64,000 nucleotides of DNA. It comes from Calycina herbarum. Its lineage: Eukaryota > Ascomycota > Leotiomycetes > Helotiales > Pezizellaceae. Within the stretch, counting starts at the first letter, position 1. Every line of letters begins with the position of its first letter. The notes below the pieces were generated by a model. It was given only the letters and a program-made list of their open reading frames with translations, did not search any database and was not told where the DNA came from. Below, piece by piece: positions 47,848-57,823 of this stretch. Location: assembly GCA_001414485.1 (NCBI GenBank), contig LLEY01000200.1, positions 1 through 64,000 on the forward strand, written 5' to 3'. A program made the translations under genes and the position numbers.

Positions 47848-48885
47848 TTAAAAAAATGTAACACAGATGTCTTTTCCAGGAAGTGAATACTCCTGGGCGA
47901 AATCAGGGTTTGTTGCGCGCTCAAGTGTACCAAATACGGCCAAATTGTTGTAAAGATCATGAAGCCCATCATGGAGGTAGTCAGGTGCACTGGGAATTTT
48001 GCCCCAATCTCCAGTTAGCTTTCGAAAGATATCTTTACTGAGGCCCCAGCTCAATGCCTCATTGATATCTCCTGGCCTCCAACTCTCCTGGCACATGCTG
48101 TCAATTACCACTGCAGGAATTAAGCCCTCTACTTTGAACTTTCTAGGTGCGCGCTCCTCAACCGCGGTTTTAAGAGCATCATTAAGATGAACCAAGGAGC
48201 TAGCAAAAGGCCTTCCGTGACCTTGCTCGCCAACACCACCACGTTCCGCAGAGAGTTTATCATCGTAGGAGTAGGAATAAATAAATGCGTGGAGCATCCT
48301 GTAAGAAGAAAATCAACATCATTTGACTGCGGGGAATTTATTAGGGGCCGTGGGTGGTAGAGCTCTCCGTAGCAAAAGTTTATCTTGTTCACCAACAACT
48401 TACTCATGAAGGAGGAGGTTGATCATCCACGCAGACCAATCTCCATTCCAAATTTCATTTTCGTTCTCATCAAATACCTTTGCAGTATTGACGTAGATTA
48501 TGTTAGGTGGAATAAAAGCCCCATTTTCAGGAAGGTGAGGGTGTTTATCAAACATGAGCTGAACGCTAATCTGACCGAGTCCCTCGAAGAAGAAAACCCG
48601 ATCAAAGAACTTGAACCAGTTCCTGATAAGTGTTTCTCTATCTTTTGGATTTGGGTTTGGCGTGATGTGAGCGTGGAAGATTTCAGAAATATCGGAAGAG
48701 GTATCGAGCTTTTCACTAATCGAAGCCTTTGCGTGTTTTTTGAACACATTAGGGAAATCCAATTGTTCGTAAGCATAAAGGGTAAGCTTTCCACTATTTT
48801 GAAAATCTGTATCTGGAGACTTGGAAAGGTCTCCAAATACAGGATTGTTTGTAGCGCGGGGCTGCTTATCGAATTTTACAAGCAT
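47848..48885 (-). CDS. SprT-like metallopeptidase family protein, copy 1
   Basis: Exons 48885-48404 and 48298-47848 flank a 105-nt intron (GTAAGT donor, CAG acceptor) and give 310 residues. The splice joins ...LLLHE to MLHAF..., producing H160-E161-M-L-H164, an HExxH zinc site. A GHGRPF motif follows with H188 as the likely third ligand. This combination (LLHEMxHAF...GHG) is that of SprT-like proteins, a zinc-protease-like fold that includes DNA-protein crosslink proteases, although such genes in fungi are mostly uncharacterised. An N-terminal domain (KLTLYAYEQLDFPNVF...NWFKFFDRVFF) is shared with the two copies downstream on the plus-strand map (50234-51298 and 51746-52705). No signal peptide is seen, so a cytoplasmic or nuclear place is likely. 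It appears intact. Confidence 0.8.
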
Positions 48886-50233
48886 TTTGTTTTTCTTTTG
48901 TGGAGTTCGTAGTTTTGTAGCTTTGTGGAGTTTTGTTGTAATGATTATTAAAAATAAAAACTGTAAGCATCTAAGATCTTGTCGAATTTATAGTCTTTCC
49001 TAATGTTGTTATTCACAGAACATAATTCAGTCTGTGAATGTTCTGGTTGTCTTTTAGTATATGAATCACAACAGGTCAACGAACTCTGGGCTGCGATTGA
49101 TAAGTGGCAGGCTGACTTAATTGGACACGGGCATCGAAACTGTAGGGATTATGTGATAGCTAAATAGTATAGTTTTGATGTCGTAGGAAAAAAACTGAGT
49201 TGTAGATAATACATAGTTATCTCTAAGAGAGAAGTGAGCCTTACAGCTCAGGGGGGAGGCTTCGAGAGGTAGGGGATGCTTCGAGAGGTAGAGGAGGTTT
49301 CGAGAGATAGGTAGAGAGTTATAGCTATTATAGATATAGTTAACGTTTTTTATTATTCTTACGTATAGATATTTTATATAATAAGTAGAACCAAACCAAA
49401 CCACCTATTTCAAGCTTAAATCGCAACTGACTGTAAATGCTTTTTATACATAAAGGAGTTCCCCTTTTCACGTAGTGAAAAAACGTTTTTCTTTGTCGAT
49501 TTTCTGATATTACTGTGCAATAAAGACTAAATGTTGGGTTTCCATTTTAATGGATTATTAAACAACCATCATGTTGAATTGCTACACTGTGCCTCACGAT
49601 TGGTGAGATAATTTTGATTTACTTGGAGCTTCTCTATTCTCCCCTTCAAAAGTTCAGTTGGATTCAGTGTTGGTACTAATGCAGGAGAACATGAGAAGAT
49701 TGCTAGCTGAGGACATCTTTCATCTCCCACACCAATCCATGCTCAACCCATGTCCACCAACACTAGCGTCTTTGGAAATTCGTTGGAAGCTGTAACTACA
49801 AAAATGAAACGAATGTTGATATATTGGCTTTGGAATAAAAAAATGTTGTAATTGTGCTCAAGTTGCCAGGAAATCAATTCTTGTCCAAGGAAGCGAAGGA
49901 TTTAAAGAGCATTGAAGCAATGGTCAACCACGCAGAAAGAAATGAATTGACGAGAATATTATTTCGATCCCACTGAGAAGTTCTATGCAGGTAATTGGAA
50001 GTGGCGTTGGCTACTTGGTGCACAGTGTTGCTATCACACGATCTGAAGCGCTTTCCGGACCAATCGGTGCTGTATCTGCTCTCAACGGCTCTACTGATTG
50101 GTATGTATCGAAGCCGAAACATGTCAGTTTATTGCGGACTTCACAGGAAGTGTCTGCATTATAAATAAAGAATATGAAGGGTCTGGGACTAGTGCTCATT
50201 CTTCTATGGTAACCTAGATCAAGCGGATAACCC
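48886..50233. other. Intergenic region between SprT-like copies 1 and 2
   Basis: No gene is supported here. It contains a small tandem repeat at 49252-49309 and AT-rich sequence around 49,300-49,560. Short open frames exist on both strands at 49,870-50,200 but show no recognisable domain. Confidence 0.45.
49252..49309. repeat. Short tandem repeat, about 19-bp unit, three copies
   Basis: Three imperfect copies of a GGAGGCTTCGAGAGGTAG-like unit lie in a row. Confidence 0.8.
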
Positions 50234-51298
50234 CTAACTATTGTCTCCTGACCTGTTACTATTAATCAGAAATATAATAACCCTCTGCTGTCTGAAGAAA
50301 GAATTCCATGTCACTAGTTCAAGGTGGTTCATATGGAAATGATTTTTGTTTAAGTGACAATCTCTTGTTAGGAGAAAAATGACGTCCTCTGGAAACCCCC
50401 ACTTGCGCAACTCGCCCTTAGATGGCCGCCAATTATCCTCCGTCATGCTGTAGATAGCGTCCGGTCCAATTCTAGGATCTACCATGAATCTTCCTTTAAC
50501 AGCAGTCTTGAGGGCAGAATCAAGGTAGAAAATGGAGTTGATGAATGGTCTTCCATGACCCACGTGACCTACTCCTCCTTGGTGGACTGGAGAGCGAGTT
50601 GTTGGTCCGTAAAGAAAAATGAATGCATGAAGCATCCTGGAGTTAGAATCATTAGCTATAAGTTTGCACCAAACTAAGACAGTATGGCTTGAGAGCTTGT
50701 GAAGCTAAATTTAAAAAATGAAGCTCTCCCTTGTGTACCGGTCGGCAAAGACCTACTGGCGAAGAAGGGCGGAAATATCCCATACGGACCAATGTCCATC
50801 ACAAATTCCATCTGCCCCCTTCGTTGAATCTCCCTCCGAGCCTTCCTCTGGCTCATCTTCTGCCCCTTTTTCTGACTTTTCTTCTGACTCTTCTTCGAAA
50901 TCTGAATCAACAAAGTCTTTAAAAAGCTCAATGTAGATTTCCCCAGTACTTAACTCAAAGTATGAGTCATGAGTATCTCAGAAGGTAAACTTAAGCTATT
51001 CATCAGGATCGAGTTGTTGAGAGATTCCTTGAAAAAAGAAAGCCTTGTCAAAGAAGTTGAACCAGTTATTTACCAGCGCTTTCTTGTCTTCTGGGGTTGG
51101 CTCTGGCGCTGCCAGCGGAACGTTGTTAAAGATTTGAGTGAGCTCGGTGGGAGTTTTGAGTAACTCCTCGATAAACTCTTTTGCTGTGGCTTCAAACATG
51201 GCTGGAAACCGAGATTCGTCGTAGCCATGAAGGGTCAGTTTTCCAAAAACCTTATAGTCTTCACTTGGAAATGTGTTTTGACTTGGATCTCCTGACAT
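50234..51298 (-). pseudogene. SprT-like family, copy 2, broken and lacking HE
   Basis: The start (51298, MSGDPSQNTF) matches copies 1 and 3 through NNWFNFFDKAFFFQG. The frame then hits TAG (50996-50998) and TGA shortly after, and the linker is shorter than in copy 3. The same frame resumes as GEIYIELFKDF, followed by an acidic Glu/Ser/Asp insertion of about 40 residues absent from the other copies, and reaches SALLRQ. An intron (GTAGGT donor, CAG acceptor at about 50636) joins this to MLHAF. So the HExxH motif reads R-Q-M-L-H, and two of the key residues are lost. The GHGRPF motif and a GFPED tail remain. This looks like a decaying gene or a catalytically dead relative. Confidence 0.72.
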
Positions 51299-51745
51299 CT
51301 TAATTTGAATTTGAGTATTTTGTTGTAAATGTTGTAGCTTTTGGAATTTGTTGTAATTTTAATTATGGTAGATTTTGTCGAATTTATACTATTTTACAAA
51401 GTTGTTATTCACAGTTAACATTTCAGTGTGTAGGAGTAACAGTAAGCTGAAGGGCTGTGACTGATGGGCTAATCATATATTTGTTTCTATATAAATAACA
51501 AAGGGATAGGAAATATTCGAAAGTTAATTAGTATGGTTTTAATGTCGAGAAAGAAAAGATCAAGTCAATACAAATTTGTTTTTCTCAATGACAAGTGAAT
51601 TCAATTATAAACACACCTCTACAATAGAAGTAGCATTTCTCTAAGAGCACCTTTTATTCGAGATATATTCGAAACGGGGTGTTTGGAAGTACCTATAATG
51701 CTGGCTTCTCTGATTTACCGAGGTATCTCATCGCAGGCCGATGGT

Positions 51746-52705
51746 TCAATTCAGGCTTGCCATATCGTTTGAACCGACGATAGGTATGCCATCCATGGTG
51801 TACTTTGCTCTTGAGTTCTTATCAAAGATTTCGAGACTAAGAGGAATTGTCTTAGGATCACTCCATGCCCCCGTAGTCAAAAGCTCAGCAACATCTTCCG
51901 GAAACCCCCAATTACGCATAGTCTCGATTTCATGAGCGTATGGCCTCCAGTTTTGGCTAAGCATGCTGGAAAGAGCTAACTTTCTAAGTCTTGCATGTAG
52001 TTCGAATTTTCTAGGCGCTTTATCAAGAACCGCTTCTCGGAGAGCATTGTCAAGGTAATACAAGCTGTTGAGGAACGGCCTTCCATGGCCCTCCAGTCCA
52101 GTTCCCCCTTCGCTAGCTGGCAACGAGTATTCGGCTGGGTATTTGCTATAATAATGAAAGAAAGCGTGTAACATCCTATACAAAGAATCAGCTAATACTT
52201 CTATGAGGGCTTGGGTCGGGGGAAAATACTCATGGAGGAGGACAGAGATAGCCCAACCGGACCAATCCCCTTTCCATACTAAGTCTTCATACTTGTTAAA
52301 TGTTTTGTTGATATAAATGTAGAGTTCCGAAGATTTAGGCTGACACCAAAAATAACCCTCCACGTTCGATTTATTAACCCCGGGAGGAAGAGGAGGACTG
52401 GGTTCTTCAAAATTCATATAGTTGTTGAGCTTAATTTCCGGCCGGGAAAGCCCTCCTTTGAAGAAGACCTCGTCAAAGAATCGAAACCATTTTCGGAGAA
52501 GGATTTTTCGCTTGTCTAGACTCGGTACTGGCGGAAACTCGGTGTAGAAAATCTCTGCAACTTCGGAAGGGGTGCTGAGAGCCTCGACAATAGACGACTT
52601 GGCGGTGGTACGAAAAATTTCGGGGAAAAGGCGTTCGTCATAACTGTAAAGGATCAGAGAGGTAGGCAGCTCTTGTTCTGGGTGTTTCTTTTGAGTTTCT
52701 GACAT
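51746..52705 (-). CDS. SprT-like metallopeptidase family protein, copy 3
   Basis: Exons 52705-52230 and 52175-51746 are separated by a 54-nt intron in exactly the same position as in copies 1 and 2 (between HE and MLH). The intron happens to be open in frame, so an unspliced reading also looks continuous; the homologues show it should be removed. The spliced protein has 301 residues, with H158-E159-M-L-H162 and GHGRPF (H189 as probable third zinc ligand). The N-terminal module contains LILYSYDERLFPEIF and RKWFRFFDEVFF, and a middle strand region SELYIYINKTF...GDWSGW is present. It ends with a NWGFPEDVAELL tail. The gene looks intact; activity is inferred from the motif only. Confidence 0.8.
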   Translation of the reverse strand: MSETQKKHPEQELPTSLILYSYDERLFPEIFRTTAKSSIVEALSTPSEVAEIFYTEFPPVPSLDKRKILLRKWFRFFDEVFFKGGLSRPEIKLNNYMNFEEPSPPLPPGVNKSNVEGYFWCQPKSSELYIYINKTFNKYEDLVWKGDWSGWAISVLLHEYFPPTQALIEVLADSLYRMLHAFFHYYSKYPAEYSLPASEGGTGLEGHGRPFLNSLYYLDNALREAVLDKAPRKFELHARLRKLALSSMLSQNWRPYAHEIETMRNWGFPEDVAELLTTGAWSDPKTIPLSLEIFDKNSRAKYTMDGIPIVGSNDMASLN

Positions 52706-53152
52706 TTCGTAGTAGTAATTGTTGTGCTGGAAAAAGTGAGGACAAAGGTATCTTGGGATTTGTTGTTAGAAGTAAAAAAAAGGAGAGCTTTGCCAGGCAT
52801 CAAAGAGGGGATACTTATAAGCACTGCGACTACAAGTACTAGCGACAGATTTCGAGTGAATATAAACTTGTTAGCGAGTAAACAAAACCATCTTCCACAA
52901 AATTCTTATAGCTCTGCTTTTCAAGGCACAATTCACTACTATAGAGTATACAGCCCTCAGAATTGCTTAATCACTTACAAAAGGAATCAGGATTGTGCTA
53001 TGACTATGACAATCTTGGATGGCAATAAAGAAAGAGGTTCAAGCGATACAAAACGCTCCTGTCTTTATGTCTTCTTACAACCCAAGCCACTGGAATTGTC
53101 CATCCTCTCTTCATCACTCCTACCAATTATTCTCTCTTCCACCTCCGTTCCC
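52706..53152. other. Intergenic region
   Basis: This is the upstream region of SprT-like copy 3 and the 3' side of the small membrane-protein gene. An open plus-strand frame spans it, but it starts from a CTG, is antisense to the neighbouring gene and has no recognisable domain. Confidence 0.45.
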
Positions 53153-53590
53153 TCAATTCCCGCAGCCCCTTTTAAGATCCTGCCTCCCCTCTCTGACTTC
53201 CATGAAAATTTTCAACAGCAGCACGATACCAATGCCAAAGAGAACACATATGACCAGCCCAAGAACCGCAACTATGAATGCAATGTTTCGCGCGAGGGAC
53301 GAGGCTTCCTTCGAGATGTCACTGAGAAGCTCGTCTGGGAATGGCCAACCCATTTTTGGAATGATTTTTTGGAGGTAGCCTTGTTGGTTTGTGTGAATTG
53401 CGGGGTAATCGATCTCGAAGTTTCATTGGGTTAGCATTATTCTGATCAATTTGGGGATACTCACAACTTTTGACAGCACTTTTTGCACTTGGTACTCAGT
53501 GGACTTGATCGGTTTGTTTTGGGAATGAATGGGACTTGTTATTGTTTGTGGTTTAGGTATAGATAAGTTCCGTTTGCCAACGTGGGACAT
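53153..53590 (-). CDS. Small single-pass membrane protein, two exons
   Basis: I infer exons 53590-53465 and 53413-53153, joined across a 51-nt intron with GTGAGT donor, GCTAAC branch site and AG acceptor, giving 128 residues. The N-terminal ~75 residues are polar (MSHVGKRNLSIPKPQ...), then comes MGWPFPDELLSDISKEASS. One strong transmembrane segment follows (NIAFIVAVLGLVICVLFGIGIVLLLKIF) and a short basic tail. I do not recognise the family. Because it is short and low in features, the gene call rests on the clean intron and the membrane segment. Confidence 0.5.
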
Positions 53591-53605
53591 TCTGGTTTTT
53601 CCTGA

Positions 53606-53697
53606 CAGGGGCTGCTGAGTTATCCTTGTTTCCTGCTGTGTAACAGAGATACGTCAGGGGCTGAGTCACTCTTGTTTCCTGCTGTGTAACAGAGATA
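53606..53697. repeat. Tandem duplication, about 45-bp unit, two copies
   Basis: CAGGGGCTG...TTGTTTCCTGCTGTGTAACAG-type sequence occurs twice in a row (53606-53651 and 53655-53697), just upstream of the small membrane-protein gene. Confidence 0.85.
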
Positions 53698-53899
53698 TCA
53701 GTAGCTATTGTTTCACTTGTGATGTTTAAAACAGTTTCAAATATTAATCACTTGAGTATTAGTTTGGGTAAAGCAAGTCTCAAGGGATCTTGGTTTTAGA
53801 ATTTATAAAGGTTATAGTGTTCTCTAGAAGCTCATAGGAGCCTCTAGATACTTATTTTCTAGCAATTTATTTTTTGGAAGATATCAATCTCCTAGATGC

Positions 53900-54232
53900 T
53901 TATTCTTTGCTTCTAGAGTTGATATAATCGAGGGAGAAAAGAATTGTGTCTTCTGGGAACCCGTAGGCGTCATTTTCTGCCCCATCCTGACACTCAAACT
54001 CATCCCAATCCTCACCCTCTGGATATTCACCCTCGAAGTCTTCATTCTCTGGATAATCTTCCTCTAAATACTCTTCCTCTGAGTACTTATCTGATGTTGT
54101 TGGTGGCAGACATTGTGTTTCCTTGATTTGGTGATATGACTTGACTGTTGCTGAAAGTAGGGGTTGTGGTTGTAGTGTTTGACGAAATTGCCAAATTGAA
54201 GCAGAGGACAAGAGGGTAACTCTCTTATACAT
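53900..54232 (-). CDS. Acidic hypothetical ORF, possible SprT-like remnant
   Basis: A 110-residue minus-strand frame from ATG 54232 has a polar N-terminus, then a very acidic Glu/Asp/Tyr repeat-like region (YSEEEYLEEDYPENEDFEGE), and ends YGFPEDTILFSLDY. The GFPED motif plus following hydrophobics resembles the C-terminal tail of the SprT-like copies (WGFPEDVIFLL, WGFPEDVAELL), and copy 2 also carries an acidic insert. It may therefore be the last piece of a fourth, degraded family member. It could also be a chance ORF. Confidence 0.35.
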   Translation of the reverse strand: MYKRVTLLSSASIWQFRQTLQPQPLLSATVKSYHQIKETQCLPPTTSDKYSEEEYLEEDYPENEDFEGEYPEGEDWDEFECQDGAENDAYGFPEDTILFSLDYINSRSKE

Positions 54233-55081
54233 ACAAATTTCGAAACCAAAATTTGATTTAACAGGAGGCGTAGTTTTTTGAGGTATTCACAAAGTCGTGC
54301 TTGGAGTTGAAAGAGAGATTTTATTCACAATTCATTGTTGGAGAAAAAGCAAGAATTTTTAAAAATAGAGGCAATATTGATGGAGGTAGAATATACCAAG
54401 GAAAGAGATACACTTGAAACGAAGCGAAGGAAAAGCCCAAATGTAGCCTGCAGCGGATATCACATCTTTTTTGTATTGTAAGAAGGGAGGTAATATATTC
54501 TTACTCCACCAGCTCATAGAACCTGCCACGCATTATTAGTTTCTAATTGAAACAGCTGTTTTAAATGTTGCTTTTCAACCTTCTAGCCAAACTCCAGGTT
54601 ATTATTTACAATACAAGCAGTTTTGTCTTAACTTTCTGCACAAAACCAACTCCAGTCTCTTAAATTGTTTTTCAATTCTTCGTAATTGTAAGGATACTAT
54701 TCTCTTACTTCTGTATGATATCTTGGCGGCATTTGCTTGGCATTGCCTGTATCTGAGATCATGTAATATATACAAAGACAAATTAGACAGGGGGCAAGTA
54801 ATTTGAGCTGCTTACTCAAGGAGTAGACATTATTCTAATAGTTATTAAACCCCCACCCAAAGTAACTTTAGAATTTCTCAGTATACTTACTTCTTCCTAA
54901 GCTGAATATAAAAATCAACTAAGTGGAAGCTAGAAGCTAGAAGTATAGTGAGGTGATCAGACAAAGAGTTTGCTTTGGATATCATGATTGGGTGATTAGA
55001 GATGGTCCCAGCATGCCACCACGTTTGTAATCTACAGCTTGGAAGTTGGTGTTCTTTGATGCGCCTGATGACGCTTAAATT
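54233..55081. other. Non-coding, moderately AT-rich stretch
   Basis: Nothing here can be supported as a gene or RNA. Frames are short and broken on both strands. Confidence 0.45.
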
Positions 55082-55492
55082 TTGGTTGGCTCACGGAAGT
55101 TTGCTTTTGCCCCCCTTGCAGAGTTGCTCCATTTACATAGAGGCATCACTTCTGGTAATCTCACTTATTCGAAGATTGATACACCATACCAATTTCAACG
55201 ACCAGATAATACACAGAATAATGAGGAAATTGTAATTGCCGGAAGTACGGATGTTGTAATTTTACATAAACTCTATATTGGTTTGAATTCCTTTATCGAC
55301 GAAAGATTATTTAGGGGAAGCCGCAAACTAAAATTCAAGTCTAGATTTCAATCTCTCATTACTTCAAGAACGCTCAGATTCTTTTCCTCGGAGCATTTGA
55401 ACAACTCTCAAAGAAAATACATAAGTCTTGAATATGTGTCGCAACCCCAAATTAAAGGTATACCAGTGCGAGTACAAGGAATTCCTCGCTGA
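55082..55492 (+). other. Open frame without an ATG, unknown
   Basis: A 136-codon plus-strand frame begins only at a TTG and has no recognisable domain (segments such as EIVIAGSTDVVILHKLYIG). It could be an exon of a decayed gene, since the next frame at 55504 follows at once, but I cannot define splice sites. Confidence that it is coding is low. Confidence 0.2.
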
Positions 55493-55503
55493 CGGATGCC
55501 ACA

Positions 55504-55818
55504 ATGGCTATAACTAGGTTGAGAACCAAAATTCATGTGACTAAAATATTAATATTCCGCAGGAGAAATCGAAGGAGAAATGCGATTTCTGCATTGATGG
55601 AAAAAAAACCAAGGCAGCTTGAAGCGATCTGTCAAGAAATGGAGACACAAGTTCGACAAATGAGAGCACGACAGAACGAGAAAAAGAGTGAGAAAAGCCA
55701 GAGGGATTTCGAGAGAAAGAATAAGGCTGATCGGAAGCCGCTCCCGGCAGGAGAGCAAGGAACGGCATTGATGCAGAATTATGAACAGCGCGAGTTGGGC
55801 AATTTAAGTTTCGCGTAG
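55504..55818 (+). CDS. Small basic, coiled-coil-like ORF, uncertain
   Basis: From ATG 55504 a 104-residue frame is rich in Arg/Lys/Gln/Glu (RRRNRRRN, then QLEAICQEMETQVRQMRARQNEKK) and would form a helix or coiled coil. No family is recognised. It may be a fragment of a longer decayed gene together with the open frame just upstream. Confidence 0.3.
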   Translation: MAITRLRTKIHVTKILIFRRRNRRRNAISALMEKKPRQLEAICQEMETQVRQMRARQNEKKSEKSQRDFERKNKADRKPLPAGEQGTALMQNYEQRELGNLSFA

Positions 55819-55913
55819 CCGTCGAGCTTTTGAATCGGATCTGGTGATCGGTTTCTTTGCGTTAACAAAGTCAATCGCTACTACTTTGATAGTTTCTACA
55901 CTAAATTTTACCT

Positions 55914-56525
55914 CTGGTTACACCTTCCCAATTTCTTCGAGGAAGGTTAATCTTGGTAAAGGGCAGGAGCCCCTCCCAAAAATCAAAACAACGTCCGCAA
56001 CAACCATAGCACCTTCCCCAAAATTAACTTTCCCAACGAGGCTCTTCCACCCACCACGAGCATGCCTTCCTTTTCGAAAATTTATGTCGTTCCTTGTGAT
56101 AAGGTGATATTTTAAAGTTGGAGCAAGCACCATCGAGGTTCTTCCAAGGATGTCTTAAACTTTGGTCGCACCTTCCCCATTTCTTCGAAAGACCAAATTC
56201 GAAATCCAGGTTAAGAGTAACGACGGGACCCAGGAGCTCCTTCCCACAATAAACACACTACTACCTTCCTCCGAGTTAACCTTTCTGAGCACCGCATTTC
56301 AAATTTCCACCATGACCGTGCCTTCCTTTACCCAAACCCACCAAGAGATCTGGGGGACTTCTTCCCACACCTGTGTACTCAACACAACAGCCTGAACGTA
56401 CCTTCCCCAGAAGCAAACTCGACAAGAAGAGCCTTCTAAGCTTCCTCCGCGACGCATCACCTTAAATCTCAACAATTACGTAACCTCTTCCAAACTTTCC
56501 ACATCATCGTGCCTTCCAACCACAC
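55914..56525. repeat. Degenerate tandem repeat, about 190-245 bp period
   Basis: A block starting with ACCTTCCC(C)ATTTCTTCGA occurs near 55922 and again near 56168. The block endings GAGCATGCCTTCC, GACCGTGCCTTCC and ATCGTGCCTTCC occur near 56060, 56308 and 56504. So two to three diverged copies lie head to tail. The stretch is pyrimidine-rich and non-coding. Confidence 0.55.
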
Positions 56526-56657
56526 TCACAAAAACATCTCTCATCCTTCACAAGACCTAGGCCCCAACAACCTGCATCCTCCTCAAAAACATCACTCACA
56601 ACCCTAACCTGGAAAAATCTTACCACGCACCTCCCACCCCGCGAGCATAAACTAAAT

Positions 56658-57557
56658 ATGAACACCCAACAACCCTCCCCCCTCCTCTCACCCTCAGCGC
56701 CATCCATCTCCTCAACACCACCAAAAATGAAACTTCCCTACTCCAGACTCCGTACGCTAGCCCCTCAGTCACCCTACCGCCATCTGCGAACAAGTTCCAG
56801 CCCCGCATCCACTGCCTACTCAACAAAGGCCGTACAATCGAGTTATCCCAGTTCCGGCAGTTCGACGAGTTTAGCAAGTTCGACAAGCTTGAGCTCTACA
56901 GGCTCGCAACCCCTTTCAATACCACCATCACATTTGCCGTTACCGCATATTTCTTTCCCAAATCTTCAGTTTGGCAAGCCAACCCAACAGGGAAACGAGA
57001 ACGAAAACAAGAATTTCGAACTGAGACAGTCCCAGACCCCCGATCCTCAACCACATCAGCTTCAACGAAGTCAACATATCCGCACTTCCTCAACCACCCA
57101 AAAAACTCACCAAACCAAGAACCAAAACCCCAAGCCCACGAAAAAGAAATTCAGCACCGTAGTTTCCATCCTGCTGTCCCTCCACTTTCTCCTCGTTTCA
57201 GTATTGATGATGAGTTGGCTTGGTCATCCAGCTTCCCGGTCCATATCTGCGTTTGGGGATGGGGGGTACAGGAATCCAGGTTCAGGTGGCGGTTTTGCTG
57301 ATTTGAGGGAGTGGATGGATATTCCAAAGAATGTAAGGATGGAAGATATTGAAAGTTTGTTTGAGCCTAGGGAAAGGGCTGGGTTTGTTTTTGAGGATGG
57401 TGATGTGGAGGAAGAGGAAGAGGAAATAGGGGATAGAGAGGGAGAGGAGATTGTGGTGGATGAGGAAGAAGATGGAATGGAGGGTACTCAACCTACACTT
57501 GATATTGTGTTGGAGGAGTTGAAAAGAGGGCATGTGATTGCTCGGAAGTCGGCATAA
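56658..57557 (+). CDS. Hypothetical protein with one transmembrane segment
   Basis: The 299-residue single-exon protein from ATG 56658 has a long Ser/Pro/Thr/Gln-rich N-terminus (residues 1-165, low complexity). One hydrophobic segment follows near 168-190 (VVSILLSLHFLLVSVLMMSWL). The C-terminal part includes DLREWMDIPKNVRMEDIESLF, a very acidic run (Glu/Asp, about 252-275), and the closing LDIVLEELKRGHVIARKSA. I do not recognise the family. The topology suggests a membrane-anchored protein with a disordered tail. The frame is intact and codon use is ordinary. Confidence 0.65.
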   Translation: MNTQQPSPLLSPSAPSISSTPPKMKLPYSRLRTLAPQSPYRHLRTSSSPASTAYSTKAVQSSYPSSGSSTSLASSTSLSSTGSQPLSIPPSHLPLPHISFPNLQFGKPTQQGNENENKNFELRQSQTPDPQPHQLQRSQHIRTSSTTQKTHQTKNQNPKPTKKKFSTVVSILLSLHFLLVSVLMMSWLGHPASRSISAFGDGGYRNPGSGGGFADLREWMDIPKNVRMEDIESLFEPRERAGFVFEDGDVEEEEEEIGDREGEEIVVDEEEDGMEGTQPTLDIVLEELKRGHVIARKSA

Positions 57558-57823
57558 AAACAAGGGACTGATGAGGACATTAACTAGCGAGGAGTATTTG
57601 TGGTGAGGGCATTGAGAGTTGATGGGGTTATTAGTGGTAAGTGATCAAACTACCTACAAGTGAGTAGAGTCCTAACCGAGTCAAGTATTATCTTAATGTA
57701 GTATCAGTAGTACGAAGGAAGACAACAAGTGAAAAACGACGGGAATTCAGTTGGATTAAGTCCCTATCCTTAACGACACGAAAACTATAAAATCACAATT
57801 CATTAGCTAAAAATTGACTGGAT

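Noticed and set aside
52724..53434. 236-codon plus-strand open frame
   Set aside because: It starts at CTG, has no domain, and overlaps the better supported minus-strand membrane-protein gene.
55550..55620. CDFCIDGKK-like sequence as a Zn2Cys6 or zinc-knuckle start
   Set aside because: The frame ends after a few codons and lacks the further cysteines of those domains.
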